64,000 nucleotides of DNA from Mesorhizobium sp. (GTDB lineage Bacteria > Pseudomonadota > Alphaproteobacteria > Rhizobiales > Rhizobiaceae): positions 32,801 through 96,800 of the forward strand of contig NZ_JAFKID010000032.1 of assembly GCF_017306545.1 (NCBI RefSeq), written 5' to 3'. The notes under the pieces were generated by a model. That model was not told where the DNA came from. It saw nothing but the letters and a program-made list of their open reading frames with translations, and searched no databases. Shown here one piece after another: positions 35,051 to 43,889 of this stretch. The stretch's first letter is position 1. The number at the start of each line of letters is the position of its first letter. The translations under genes and the position numbers were made by a program.

Positions 35051-37618
35051 GTGGAACAGAAACAGGCCTCGGCGGACGGAGCGTATTGGTCGGTTCCGGC
35101 CGGAACGCTGTTGGCCAGCCTGCGTTCCGGGCCGTCGGGTCTTTCCGTCGGCGAAGCTCGAAGCAGGCTTCGCGAAGCAGGCCCGAACGCGGTCAACCGA
35201 ATGGGACGCGGCTCCGCACTCGCGGCCTTCACGCGGCAGTTCCGCAGCCCGTTGGTGCTCATCCTGATTTTCGCTGCGGTCGTCTCGGCGTTCGTGGGGG
35301 AAGGCAGCGAGGCGGTGATCATCGGCATCATCGTGCTGGCGAGTTGCGTGCTCTCGTTCACGCAGGAATACGGTGCCTCCAGAGCGATGGAGGCGCTGAC
35401 GGCGCGCATTGCCCGCAAGGCCTCCGTGCTGCGCGACGGCCGAGAAGCGTCCGTTGCCGTCGCGGAGATCGTGCCGGGCGACGTCGTTCGGCTTTCAGCC
35501 GGTAACCTTATTCCGGCGGACGGCGTGCTCTTGGAAGCGCGCGACTTCAACGTCAGCGAGGCCGCGCTCACCGGCGAAACCTTTCCCGTTATGAAAGAGC
35601 CCGGCCTCTCGGCGCCGGACGCCCAGATCGGCCAGCGCGGCAACGCGGTCTTCACTGGCACGTCCGTGCGAAGCGGCACCGCCACGATGCTTGCCGCGCG
35701 CACTGGAGGGCAGACCGAGTTCGCAGCCATCGCCGGAGCGATCGCCCGCTCCGTGCCCGAGACGGAGTTCGCGAAAGGCATCCGCCGCTTCGGCTACCTG
35801 ATGACGGAGATCATGCTGGCCATCGTCATCCTCGTCTTCTTCGCCAATCTTCTGTTGCACCGCCCAGCCGTCGACTCGCTGCTGTTTTCGCTGGCCCTGG
35901 CCGTCGGGCTGACCCCCGAGCTGCTGCCGGCGATCATCAGCGTCACGCTAGCGCGGGGCGCGCGTACCATGGCGGCGAGCGGCGTCATCGTGCGCCGGCT
36001 CGACGCCATCGAGAACCTCGGCAGCATGGATCTCCTGTGCACCGACAAGACCGGGACGTTGACGGAAGGAACCATCCGCCTGGACGGCTGCCTGGGTGCC
36101 GGCGGAACGGATTCGTCGCAGGTGCGGCTTTGGGCGCTGCTCAACGCGACGCTACAGTCCGGCATGGCAAATCCCCTTGACGAGGGAATCGCGGCCAGCA
36201 GAGGTCCTGACGACGACCTGTCCGCGTATGAGAAGATCGACGAGATTCCCTACGATTTCATCCGCAAACGGCTTTCGGTGATCGTGCGGGGGAAGGAGGC
36301 CAGCGAGGACCTGCTGATCTGCAAGGGCGCGGTCCAGAACATCGTCCAGGCCTGTTCGTCCGTTCTGGCGGGAACCGGTGTCCGGCCGCTGGACGACCGG
36401 CAGGCGAAAGCCATCGACGCCAAGGTACAAGGCTGGTGCATACAGGGGTTTCGCGTACTCGGCCTGGCAGTGCGCCGCTTCGCGCCCAGCCATGTCTACC
36501 AGCGCGAAGACGAGACAGGTCTAGCCTTCGCCGGGTTCCTGCTGTTCCTCGACCCGCCTAAGCCCGGCATGGCCGAGACGCTGAAGGCGCTGGCCGAGCG
36601 CGGCATCAAGGTGAAGGTCATATCCGGCGACAATCGTTACGTTGCCGCGCATCTGGCCGAACTCGTGGGCCTGCCCCATCGCAACGTCCTTGCCGGCGAC
36701 GAACTGGCGAATCTGACTAAGGAAGCGCTCATCGCCCTCGCAGCGCAGATCGACATCTTCGCCGAGATCGACCCCAACCAGAAGGAGCGCCTCATCGAGG
36801 CGCTGCGACGGCGTGGCCATGTCGTCGGCTATATGGGGGACGGCATAAACGACGCCCCGGCCCTGCACGAGGCCGACATCGGCATCTCCGTCGATGGCGC
36901 CGTCGACGTGGCCCGGGAGGCCGCGGACATGATCCTGCTGGAGCGCGACCTCGGCGTATTGCTGCGCGGCGTGGACGACGGCCGGCGAACCTTCGCCAAT
37001 ACGATGAAGTACGTCTCCATCACCACCAGCGCCAATTTCGGCAACATGTTCTCGATGGCCTTCGCGTCGCTCGCGCTGCCCTTCCTGCCGTTGCTGGCCC
37101 CGCAGATCCTTCTCAACAACCTGCTCTCGTCGCTGCCTTCGCTAGCCATAGCCGGCGACCGCGTGGACGCCGAACAGATCGAGGCGCCGCGCCGCTGGGA
37201 TATCGGCTCGATCCGCCGCTTCATGATCTATTTCGGTCTGGTGAGTTCCTGCTTCGATTTCGTGACCTTCGGCTTCCTGCTGCTCCTCATGCACGCGGAT
37301 GCCCGCACGTTCCGGACGGGATGGTTCGTGGAGTCTCTGCTGACCCAACTGGTGATCGTCCTCGTCATACGCACACACCAGTCCTTCTGGCGGAGCCGGC
37401 CAAGCGCGCTCCTGGCGTGGCTGACGCTGGCGATCGGCCTGCTCGCCGTAGCGATCCCCTACCTGCCGGGTTCAGCCTGGTTCGGTTTCGTGCCGTTGCC
37501 TGCGCAGACAATGGCAGGTCTTGTCGCGATCACGCTGCTTTATCTGGCCGCATCCGAAGCGACCAAACACTGGTTCTTCGCACGCGAGCGCCGGCTCGCC
37601 AGGCATCGCCGGACTTGA
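35051..37618 (+). CDS. mgtA: MgtA/P3B-type magnesium-transporting P-type ATPase
   Basis: 855 aa from a GTG with GGGAG eight bases upstream; the open frame extends further 5' but overlaps the usp and has no good start. The cation-ATPase N domain (GLSVGEARSRLREAGPNAVN), the TGETFPV actuator loop, the phosphorylation site D332 in DKTGTLTEG, the hinge GDGINDAP and about ten membrane helices are present. LPFLPLLAPQILLNNLL is typical of the magnesium (MgtA) class. It imports Mg2+ or a related cation. Its last codons contain the FNR-like box of the next gene. Confidence 0.85.
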   Translation: MEQKQASADGAYWSVPAGTLLASLRSGPSGLSVGEARSRLREAGPNAVNRMGRGSALAAFTRQFRSPLVLILIFAAVVSAFVGEGSEAVIIGIIVLASCVLSFTQEYGASRAMEALTARIARKASVLRDGREASVAVAEIVPGDVVRLSAGNLIPADGVLLEARDFNVSEAALTGETFPVMKEPGLSAPDAQIGQRGNAVFTGTSVRSGTATMLAARTGGQTEFAAIAGAIARSVPETEFAKGIRRFGYLMTEIMLAIVILVFFANLLLHRPAVDSLLFSLALAVGLTPELLPAIISVTLARGARTMAASGVIVRRLDAIENLGSMDLLCTDKTGTLTEGTIRLDGCLGAGGTDSSQVRLWALLNATLQSGMANPLDEGIAASRGPDDDLSAYEKIDEIPYDFIRKRLSVIVRGKEASEDLLICKGAVQNIVQACSSVLAGTGVRPLDDRQAKAIDAKVQGWCIQGFRVLGLAVRRFAPSHVYQREDETGLAFAGFLLFLDPPKPGMAETLKALAERGIKVKVISGDNRYVAAHLAELVGLPHRNVLAGDELANLTKEALIALAAQIDIFAEIDPNQKERLIEALRRRGHVVGYMGDGINDAPALHEADIGISVDGAVDVAREAADMILLERDLGVLLRGVDDGRRTFANTMKYVSITTSANFGNMFSMAFASLALPFLPLLAPQILLNNLLSSLPSLAIAGDRVDAEQIEAPRRWDIGSIRRFMIYFGLVSSCFDFVTFGFLLLLMHADARTFRTGWFVESLLTQLVIVLVIRTHQSFWRSRPSALLAWLTLAIGLLAVAIPYLPGSAWFGFVPLPAQTMAGLVAITLLYLAASEATKHWFFARERRLARHRRT

Positions 37619-37628
37619 TCGCGATCAA
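37615..37628. promoter_or_regulatory. Perfect palindromic FNR/FixK box overlapping the mgtA stop codon
   Basis: TTGATCGCGATCAA is a perfect 14-base palindrome and an exact FNR/FixK consensus. It overlaps the final codons of the ATPase gene and lies 52 bases before the gene at 37681. Confidence 0.75.
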
Positions 37629-37680
37629 GGGCGTCAGCCCGCGGGCCGCGTAACCTCGCCCGATCATCCGGAGAACCGCC

Positions 37681-38274
37681 ATGCCGCGCCGCGTCCTCGT
37701 CGTCCTCGGTCATCCAGACGGCAATCCGAAGCGCCTGTGCCGGGCGCTTGCCGACGCCTATGTCGAAGGCGCACGCTCGGCAGGCCATGACGTTCGGCTC
37801 ATGGACATCGCGACGCTCGATTTCCCGATCCTGCGGAGCATGGACGAGTTCACCGAACGGCCCCTGCCGGTCACGCTGGAGGACGCCGCTCGGTCGATCC
37901 GGGATGCGGAGCATCTCGTCTTCGTCTTTCCGCTGTGGCTCGGCACCATGCCGGCCCTGTTGAAAGCCTTCCTGGAACAGGTGATGCGGCCGGGCATCGC
38001 CTTCGCCTATCCCGAAGCCGGCAAGGGCGGCTTCGCCAAAACGCTGCTCAAGGGCCGTTCGGCACGCGTGGTGGTGACCATGGGCATGCCGGCCTCGTTC
38101 TATCGCTTCTGGTATCTTGGCCACGGCGTCGCTGGCATGCGTCGCAATATCCTGAACTTCGTTGGCGTCAGCCCGGTCCGTGAAACGTTGTTCGGGATGG
38201 TGGAAGGCGCGAGCGAGGCCAAGCGCAGGACGTGGATCGAGGAGGTGCGGGCGCTCGGGAAACGCGCCGGTTGA
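37681..38274 (+). CDS. Flavodoxin-fold NAD(P)H-dependent (quinone) oxidoreductase
   Basis: 197 aa of the NQO1/KefF-like family. The FMN loop is VLVVLGHPDGNPKRLCRALA, followed by VFVFPLWLGTMPALLKAFLE and the catalytic-region MGMPASFYRFWYLGHGVAGM. It reduces quinones or nitro-compounds with NAD(P)H in the cytoplasm; KefF-like members also regulate potassium efflux, but no kef gene is present here. An FNR/FixK palindrome precedes it. It converges on the alcohol dehydrogenase gene, leaving 12 bases. Confidence 0.85.
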   Translation: MPRRVLVVLGHPDGNPKRLCRALADAYVEGARSAGHDVRLMDIATLDFPILRSMDEFTERPLPVTLEDAARSIRDAEHLVFVFPLWLGTMPALLKAFLEQVMRPGIAFAYPEAGKGGFAKTLLKGRSARVVVTMGMPASFYRFWYLGHGVAGMRRNILNFVGVSPVRETLFGMVEGASEAKRRTWIEEVRALGKRAG

Positions 38275-38286
38275 ATACCGCCTTGA

Positions 38287-39270
38287 TCATGGAACCAGAA
38301 CCGCGGCGCCGTTGAGGCGACCTTCCCGCAAGTCCTCCAGCGCTTCGTTGGCCCGAGCGAGGGGATAGGTGACGGTATGGGTTCGAACGCGCGCGGCACG
38401 GGCGACCGGGAAGAACTCCTCCGCGTCCTTTCGCGTGAGGTTCGCGACGGACACAAGCTCTCGCTCCTCCCAGAGAATCGAATAGGGCATCGCCGGGATG
38501 TCGCTCATATGAATGCCGCCGCAGACGACGCGGCCGCCCTTGCGGACCGCGTGCAGCGCCGCCGGAACCAACGAGCCGACGGGAGCGAAGATGATGGCCG
38601 CGTCGAGCGCGACGGGCGGCCCCTCGTCCGATCCGCCCGCCCATGACACGCCGAGGTTCGAGGCGAAGCGTTGCGCCGCGCTGTCGCCGGGCCGGGTGAA
38701 GGCATAGACCTCGCGTCCTTGCCAGAGACAGATCTGCGCGATGATGTGCGCGGCCGCGCCGAAACCGTAGAGGCCGATGTGCCGTCCGCTTCCTGCCCGC
38801 TTCAGCGAGCGCCAGCCGATGAGCCCTGCGCAAAGCAGCGGCGCCAGGGCGACGGCATCGGCCTCGCTATCGAGATCGAAGGCGAAATCGGCGTCCGCCA
38901 CCGCATGGGTGGCGAAGCCGCCGTCCCGCGTATAGCCGGTGAAGAGCGGCCGGTCGCAAAGGTTCTCCGCGCCGGCACGGCAGTAGGCGCAGGCGCCACA
39001 GGCATGGCCTAGCCACGGAATCCCCACGCGGTGGCCCAGCCGTTCGTGATCGACGCCTGCGCCAACCGCGTCGATGACGCCGACGATCTCGTGGCCGGGC
39101 ACGAGCGGCAGCTTCGGATGCTCCAATTCACCGTCAACCACATGCAGGTCGGTTCGGCATACGGCGCAGGCCTCCACACGAGTCCTGATTTCACCCTCAC
39201 CAGGCAAAGGATCCGCTCGCTCGATCGGTACAAGCGGCATTCGTGGTTGCTCTAGCACCATCGCCTTCAT
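38287..39270 (-). CDS. Zinc-dependent alcohol dehydrogenase (AdhP/YjgB-like)
   Basis: 327 aa from the ATG with GGGAGGAA before it. Catalytic zinc ligands: cysteine in VEACAVCRTDLH and histidine in LVPGHEIVG. The structural-zinc loop is CGACAYCRAGAENLC. The Rossmann core has GLYGFGAAAHIIAQI. It oxidises or reduces an alcohol/aldehyde with NAD(H). This subfamily (the ADH with GYTRDGGFATHAVADA) is commonly found with usp, arc and phosphoketolase genes. It shares a leftward direction with the BON gene upstream. Confidence 0.88.
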   Translation of the reverse strand: MKAMVLEQPRMPLVPIERADPLPGEGEIRTRVEACAVCRTDLHVVDGELEHPKLPLVPGHEIVGVIDAVGAGVDHERLGHRVGIPWLGHACGACAYCRAGAENLCDRPLFTGYTRDGGFATHAVADADFAFDLDSEADAVALAPLLCAGLIGWRSLKRAGSGRHIGLYGFGAAAHIIAQICLWQGREVYAFTRPGDSAAQRFASNLGVSWAGGSDEGPPVALDAAIIFAPVGSLVPAALHAVRKGGRVVCGGIHMSDIPAMPYSILWEERELVSVANLTRKDAEEFFPVARAARVRTHTVTYPLARANEALEDLREGRLNGAAVLVP

Positions 39271-39360
39271 GGATTCCTCCCGGATGGCGGAAAGCATAGG
39301 ACGAATGTGAGGCGGAAAGCCGGCTTCCCGCCTCATATAAAGTCCCAAACGCCTGTCGCG

Positions 39361-40011
39361 TCAGCCGATCGTGAGCCGGTCCTCGACGGTGTTGACTCCA
39401 GGCGCGGACCAGGCCGCCCGCTCAGCCGCGCTTCGCTCCGACCAGGCATGCACCCTTCCCTCCAGCCGGACCTTGCCGCCCTCCATGACATTGACCTTGA
39501 TCGCCTGCGCCTCGAGTTCCGCATTGCGCTTCAACGCGTCCTCGATGCGCTTCTTCACATCGAACGCGGAGGCACGCTGCTTGATCTCGATCTGGTTCGA
39601 GACGCCGACGACGCCGGCGAGATCGCGCACCGTATCCGCCGCCGCCGTCTTCTGGTACTGCCACTCGACCTTGCCCGTCAGCGTCACCCAGCCGTCCTGC
39701 ACCTTCACCTGAACGGCGCCGTCGGGAATCGATGTGTTCCAGTTGATCGTGTTGACGGCGCGTTTTGCGATCTCGTCGTCGGCGGTCCGATTTGTGCCGA
39801 AAGGTCGGACTTCGATTTCCTGGGCGATCCCCTTTACGCCCTTCACCCGGCGCACGACTTGTTCGACCGTAAGCTTCTGGGCATAGGTCGGAACGTGGCC
39901 GGTCAGCGTGGCGACGCCGTTTTCCACCGCGACGCCAATATCGGCCGCGTCGATGCTGGGCTCGAAGTCGAGCTCGTCGATGATGTCCTGTCTCAATGTG
40001 CTGTCGTTCAT
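39361..40011 (-). CDS. Protein with three BON domains
   Basis: 216 aa from MNDSTLRQDIIDELDFEPSI. Three BON repeats at about 3-70, 78-145 and 150-216, each showing VENGVATLTGHVPTY-like, VQDGWVTLTGKVEWQ-like or VMEGGKVRLEGRVHAW-like strands. No signal peptide is visible, so it may be cytoplasmic, as in some OsmY-like stress proteins. It is transcribed leftward ahead of the alcohol dehydrogenase (91-base gap), with an FNR-like box 76 bases upstream. Confidence 0.85.
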   Translation of the reverse strand: MNDSTLRQDIIDELDFEPSIDAADIGVAVENGVATLTGHVPTYAQKLTVEQVVRRVKGVKGIAQEIEVRPFGTNRTADDEIAKRAVNTINWNTSIPDGAVQVKVQDGWVTLTGKVEWQYQKTAAADTVRDLAGVVGVSNQIEIKQRASAFDVKKRIEDALKRNAELEAQAIKVNVMEGGKVRLEGRVHAWSERSAAERAAWSAPGVNTVEDRLTIG

Positions 40012-40397
40012 GGTTGTGTGCCTCACTGGTTCTTGCGGAAGCCCTCGCCCGCTAGGTGAGCTTCTTCCGGTACCTGTTGCTTGGCCTTGATCCCCGTCAA
40101 AACTGCATTGCCGACCGCGGCGAAAGATATTTCAGCTTCAGATGCGTTCAGTAGCCCGAATGAGGAAGCACCGCGCCGGCCTGGATAGGTGAATGTCGCT
40201 GGACAGACCCTAAGAAGTGAAGCGCTCACCCGACGATCGAAGGCGCGACGAGTACCGCTGCGCTTTCGATAGATTCTCTGTCTCGTTCGAACAGGAAAGA
40301 CAGGGCATCGCGCCAATCCTTGTCGAGGCGCAAAGTTGGATAGCGATGGTGCTGCTATAGAGCGCCCGCCTGTTCGTGGGAAGAAGGAGGAAGAGGC
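40012..40397. other. Divergent intergenic region of the BON and maturase genes
   Basis: About 385 bases with no supported gene. It holds the FNR-like box at 40087 and a GAAGGAGGAAGAGG Shine-Dalgarno region just before the GTG at 40398. I saw no other regulatory motif I can name. Confidence 0.5.
40087..40100. promoter_or_regulatory. FNR/FixK-like box between BON gene and maturase gene
   Basis: TTGATCCCCGTCAA matches TTGAT-N4-ATCAA with one change. It is 76 bases upstream of the BON gene start (minus strand). It is about 300 bases from the divergent maturase start and so probably serves the BON gene. Confidence 0.6.
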
Positions 40398-41726
40398 GTG
40401 CGAGGTAATGGCGATGGCGTGGCTCCTCCATTCTGGGTCATGGCCAAGCCCATGGGCCCGAGGTGCAATCTTGATTGCAGTTATTGCTACTATCTCGACA
40501 AAACGAAGCTTTATCCTGATCAGAGCAAGTTTCGGATGGCGCCGGACGTGCTCGAAACCTTCATCCGCGACTATATCGACAGCCAGTCGCGTGCAGGCGT
40601 GAGAGAGGTCCAGTTCGTTTGGCAGGGCGGTGAGCCGACCATCCTGGGTCTGCGTTATTTCAGAACGATAGTCACCTTGCAGCGGAAGCATTGTCCGCCC
40701 GGACGCATCATCCGCAACGCGCTACAAACCAACGGCACATTGCTGGACGAGGAATGGGCTCGGTTCCTTCATGATGAAGGATTTTTGGTCGGTCTTAGCA
40801 TAGATGGGCCGCCGCGCCTGCACGATCAATACCGGCGTGACAGGCGCGATCAACCAAGTTCAGAGCGCGTCCTGTCGGCGTGGAAACTGCTGACCCGTCA
40901 CAAAGTGGACACTAATGTTCTATGTGTGGTCAGTAATTGTAACGTCGGCTTTCCGCTTGACTTCTATCACTACCTGCGAGACGCGGGCGTTCAGTTCATG
41001 CAATTCATCCCGGTGGTCGAACGTATCGACCGACAGGGAGGACTAGCCTCTCCGCCAAGGCCGGGAGACGAAGATCTCGCCGTCGCGCCCTGGAGCGTCT
41101 CTCCGGCAGACTATGGGCGCTTCCTGTGCAAGATTTTTGATGATTGGGTGCGGCATGATGTCGGCCGCATTTTCATCCAACTCTTCGACCTACAACTCGG
41201 GATTTGGGCAGGAGCACCCGCCTCCTTGTGTGTCTTCGCCGAAACCTGCGGCACAGGCTTGGCCCTCGAGCACAACGGCGACCTTTATGCCTGCGATCAC
41301 TACGTCTATTCGGAATACCGTCTGGGCAACATCACGCAAACGCCGATTGAAACGCTGGCGGCCTTGCCGCAGCAAAGACGGTTCGGCCTGGACAAGAAGG
41401 CCAGGCTCCCTGCGGCTTGTCTGAAGTGCGAGTGGCGCTTTGCCTGTCACGGCGGCTGTCCCAAACATCGCTTCCTGCCCGTGAACGACGAAGGTTCCGA
41501 GCGGCTAAACTATTTTTGCGAGTCCAATCGCATGTTCCTTTCCCATGCCGCGCCATTTTTCCTGGCGATGGTGCGTCTGTTGCGCCAGGGGCGACCAGCG
41601 GCGGGGATAATGGACATTTTGGCTAGGCAGGAAGCGCCTCGCCGCCGTCAGAGCGGACGCAATGCGCCGTGCCCCTGTGGAAGCGGTCGGAAATACAAGC
41701 GCTGCTGCGGTGCCCGATTAACATAG
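40398..41726 (+). CDS. Radical-SAM maturase (anSME type) with SPASM domain and SEC-C tail
   Basis: 442 aa from a GTG with a strong Shine-Dalgarno. The radical SAM cluster is CNLDCSYC (C23, C27, C30), followed by FVWQGGEPTILG and LQTNGTLLDEEWARFL. The C-terminal SPASM cysteines are in CGTGLALEHNGDLYACDHYV and CLKCEWRFACHGGCPKH. This is the anaerobic sulfatase-maturating enzyme layout, which turns a Cys or Ser of a target into formylglycine. The last 20 residues form a SEC-C zinc motif, NAPCPCGSGRKYKRCCG, an uncommon addition that could bind nucleic acid or a partner. No sulfatase is in the window, so the substrate is open. Confidence 0.85.
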   Translation: MRGNGDGVAPPFWVMAKPMGPRCNLDCSYCYYLDKTKLYPDQSKFRMAPDVLETFIRDYIDSQSRAGVREVQFVWQGGEPTILGLRYFRTIVTLQRKHCPPGRIIRNALQTNGTLLDEEWARFLHDEGFLVGLSIDGPPRLHDQYRRDRRDQPSSERVLSAWKLLTRHKVDTNVLCVVSNCNVGFPLDFYHYLRDAGVQFMQFIPVVERIDRQGGLASPPRPGDEDLAVAPWSVSPADYGRFLCKIFDDWVRHDVGRIFIQLFDLQLGIWAGAPASLCVFAETCGTGLALEHNGDLYACDHYVYSEYRLGNITQTPIETLAALPQQRRFGLDKKARLPAACLKCEWRFACHGGCPKHRFLPVNDEGSERLNYFCESNRMFLSHAAPFFLAMVRLLRQGRPAAGIMDILARQEAPRRRQSGRNAPCPCGSGRKYKRCCGARLT

Positions 41727-41884
41727 CGCTTTGCCGACGACATATGATCACTGCCGTAATCGCCCTGTGCAGGCAGTGGAAAGCGTTCGATCAAATCGTT
41801 ATCTACGAGTACTAGGCAGGGGCGCGCTTCCAAGGTGAGAACGGTCGGAATGCCTCTAATTCCCGAAAAGGGGCAGGCTTCCTG

Positions 41885-42205
41885 CTAAGAGGCCGGACCG
41901 CCCTTCACGATGGTGTAGGTGTCCGACTGAAGATCGCGGGCACAGTATCGCAGGATCGCGCCAAAGGCTGCTAAAGTCGGGTCTTGCGACGATCGAGCCA
42001 TGATGCCGACAAGCTGCATCCAAGGCTCGTCGTCGGCCTGATCGACAAAGCTCCTGACAATTCCCGCCACGCATTCGGCGACGCCGATTTCGTTCGCCTC
42101 CGCGTAGTGCTCGATGGTCAAGGTCAACTCCTCGTCGTCAAGCGCGGCTAGCGCCGCCGCCGCGACCTCCGGTTGGTCGAGCCGTGAAATCAGTTCACCG
42201 AACAT
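41885..42205 (-). CDS. Small hypothetical protein linked to the nar operon
   Basis: 106 aa from MFGELISRLDQPEVAAAALA. It is helical and acidic with EIGVAECVAGIVRSFVDQAD and WMQLVGIMARSSQDPTLAAF. I do not know the family. It follows the parvulin gene by seven bases at the end of the nar operon, so it is likely co-expressed and may help assemble or regulate nitrate reductase. This is positional inference only. Confidence 0.65.
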   Translation of the reverse strand: MFGELISRLDQPEVAAAALAALDDEELTLTIEHYAEANEIGVAECVAGIVRSFVDQADDEPWMQLVGIMARSSQDPTLAAFGAILRYCARDLQSDTYTIVKGGPAS

Positions 42206-42212
42206 CTGTGTC

Positions 42213-43109
42213 TCACTGCACCAGCGGCGATTCGGCGCCGCCGAAGTCGAAGCCGGTAATCGTCGCCCGGCCCGCAAGCAAAGAAATGTATTGCGCTGCG
42301 GCGCGCCGCCAGACTGAGCTTTTCAGGTGACTGGCAATCCGCTTGCGCACTGCCTCAAACGGTAGCGTCTGGCCGTTGATGCGGCGGTCAAGTCTGATGA
42401 CATGGGCGCCATAGGGCGTTTCCACCGGCGCCACGGATATCTCTCCCGAGCGAAGCCGGTCGAGCGCGGCGGAAAACTCTGGCGTCACCTGATCCCGGGT
42501 GAACTGGCCGAGATGCCCGCCTTCACTCGAAGAAGAGCATGCAGACAGTTCGCGCGCCAGATCGGGGAAGCGTGACGGCTCCTCCGTCAGTAGAGCAATC
42601 GCCGATTTCGCGGACTCGACAGCGGCGGCAAACGCATCCTTGTCGCTCCAGTCGGCCGAAAACAGGATGTGTGCAGCCTCGAATAAATCCGCGCTGCGAA
42701 ACAGTCTCCGATTCTTCTCATAGTAACGTTGCGTCGATGCGTCGTCCGGCTCCGGTACGGAAATCTCTCTCTCCATCAGAACTCGGATCAGAGCTTCCTC
42801 ATCAGTCTCGCGACGGCCTTCCTCATCCTCGAGCGGCTCAGCCTCTATCGCAAGGCGGCGGGCCTCTTGGACCAGCAACTCGCGCACGATCAGCGCACGG
42901 GCTGCTTCCGTCCAGGCTTCGGCAGGATTCTCGGCAGGATGGTTCTGCACTTCGCGAGCGATCGCCGCGTGGGGGACGACCACCCCGTCGACCGCAATCT
43001 GAGGTCTTGCCGGTTCCGGCCCGGCCGTGGGGCGTGTGCCCGCCTTCGGCGATTTCGCCTGCACTTGTTCCGCAGCCAGCGCGCGACGATCGACTACGAT
43101 GGTTGCCAT
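42213..43109 (-). CDS. Parvulin-type peptidyl-prolyl isomerase of the nar operon
   Basis: 298 aa. An N-terminal helical region (AAIAREVQNHPAENPAEAWT) resembles SurA/NifM-like chaperone arms, then a rotamase domain (about 140-245): FEAAHILFSADWSDKDAFAA, SSSSEGGHLGQFTRDQVTPE, EISVAPVETPYGAHVIRLDR. There is no signal peptide, so it acts in the cytoplasm. It lies three bases after narI, in the position where nar operons of many alphaproteobacteria carry a NifM-like isomerase, presumably for folding of NarG or NarH. Confidence 0.85.
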   Translation of the reverse strand: MATIVVDRRALAAEQVQAKSPKAGTRPTAGPEPARPQIAVDGVVVPHAAIAREVQNHPAENPAEAWTEAARALIVRELLVQEARRLAIEAEPLEDEEGRRETDEEALIRVLMEREISVPEPDDASTQRYYEKNRRLFRSADLFEAAHILFSADWSDKDAFAAAVESAKSAIALLTEEPSRFPDLARELSACSSSSEGGHLGQFTRDQVTPEFSAALDRLRSGEISVAPVETPYGAHVIRLDRRINGQTLPFEAVRKRIASHLKSSVWRRAAAQYISLLAGRATITGFDFGGAESPLVQ

Positions 43110-43112
43110 GAC

Positions 43113-43871
43113 CTACTCCGACGCTTCCATACCGCGCCTACGCGCTGGGATTGTCCCCCTCGTTCCCCGGCGGACCAGTTCAGGAGACCGTTTGGTGCGG
43201 ACAATCTGATAGCCGCGCCGCCCGAAATACCACACGGGGACACTCCAGATGTGGACAAGGCGCGTGAACGGGAAGATCAGGAAGATCGTCATGCCGAGCG
43301 CGAGATGCGCGCGGAAGATGGGATTCACATTTGCGACGTAGTCGGCGGCGCCTGCCTGCAGCGTGACAATTCCCTGCGCCCATTTCATGAGCTTGACCAT
43401 CTCCTCTCCATCAAGATGGTTCGCCGATACGAGAATGGTCGAAAGGCCAAGGATAAGCTGGATGTAAAGGATAATCAGTACCGCAATATCGCTCGGATTG
43501 GAGGTCTTGCGGATACGGGCGTCGAATAGCCGCCGATGCAACAGCATGGTCAGCCCGACGAAGCAGGCAACGCCCGCGATGCCGCCGACGGTCATGGCGA
43601 GGAGCTGTTTGGCGGTATGCGAGACGCCAAGAAACCCCCAGACCTGGATCGGGGTTAGAAGTCCTGCCGTATGGCCGGCGAGGATGACGAGAATGCCGGC
43701 ATGGAAGAGGTTCGAGCCCCAGATCATCTGCCGCCTGCGCAGGAGCTGGCTGGAGTAGCTCTTCCACGAATATTGCTCGCGGTCGAAGCGGATCAGGCTT
43801 CCGACAAGGAAGACGGTCAGGCAGAGATAGGGATAGATGCCGAAGACCGCGAAATTGAGATATGAAAACAT
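43113..43871 (-). CDS. narI: Respiratory nitrate reductase gamma subunit NarI
   Basis: 252 aa with five membrane helices. It has the NarI start YLNFAVFGIYPYLCLTVFLV, DREQYSWKSYSSQLLRRRQM, and heme-ligand histidines in SNLFHAGILVILAGHTAG and ALGMTIFLIFPFTRLVHIWS. It takes electrons from quinol to NarH across the membrane. Gene order narG-narH-narJ-narI is canonical. Confidence 0.95.
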   Translation of the reverse strand: MFSYLNFAVFGIYPYLCLTVFLVGSLIRFDREQYSWKSYSSQLLRRRQMIWGSNLFHAGILVILAGHTAGLLTPIQVWGFLGVSHTAKQLLAMTVGGIAGVACFVGLTMLLHRRLFDARIRKTSNPSDIAVLIILYIQLILGLSTILVSANHLDGEEMVKLMKWAQGIVTLQAGAADYVANVNPIFRAHLALGMTIFLIFPFTRLVHIWSVPVWYFGRRGYQIVRTKRSPELVRRGTRGTIPARRRGMEASE

Positions 43872-43889
43872 GAGTTCCCTCTCGCCGCT

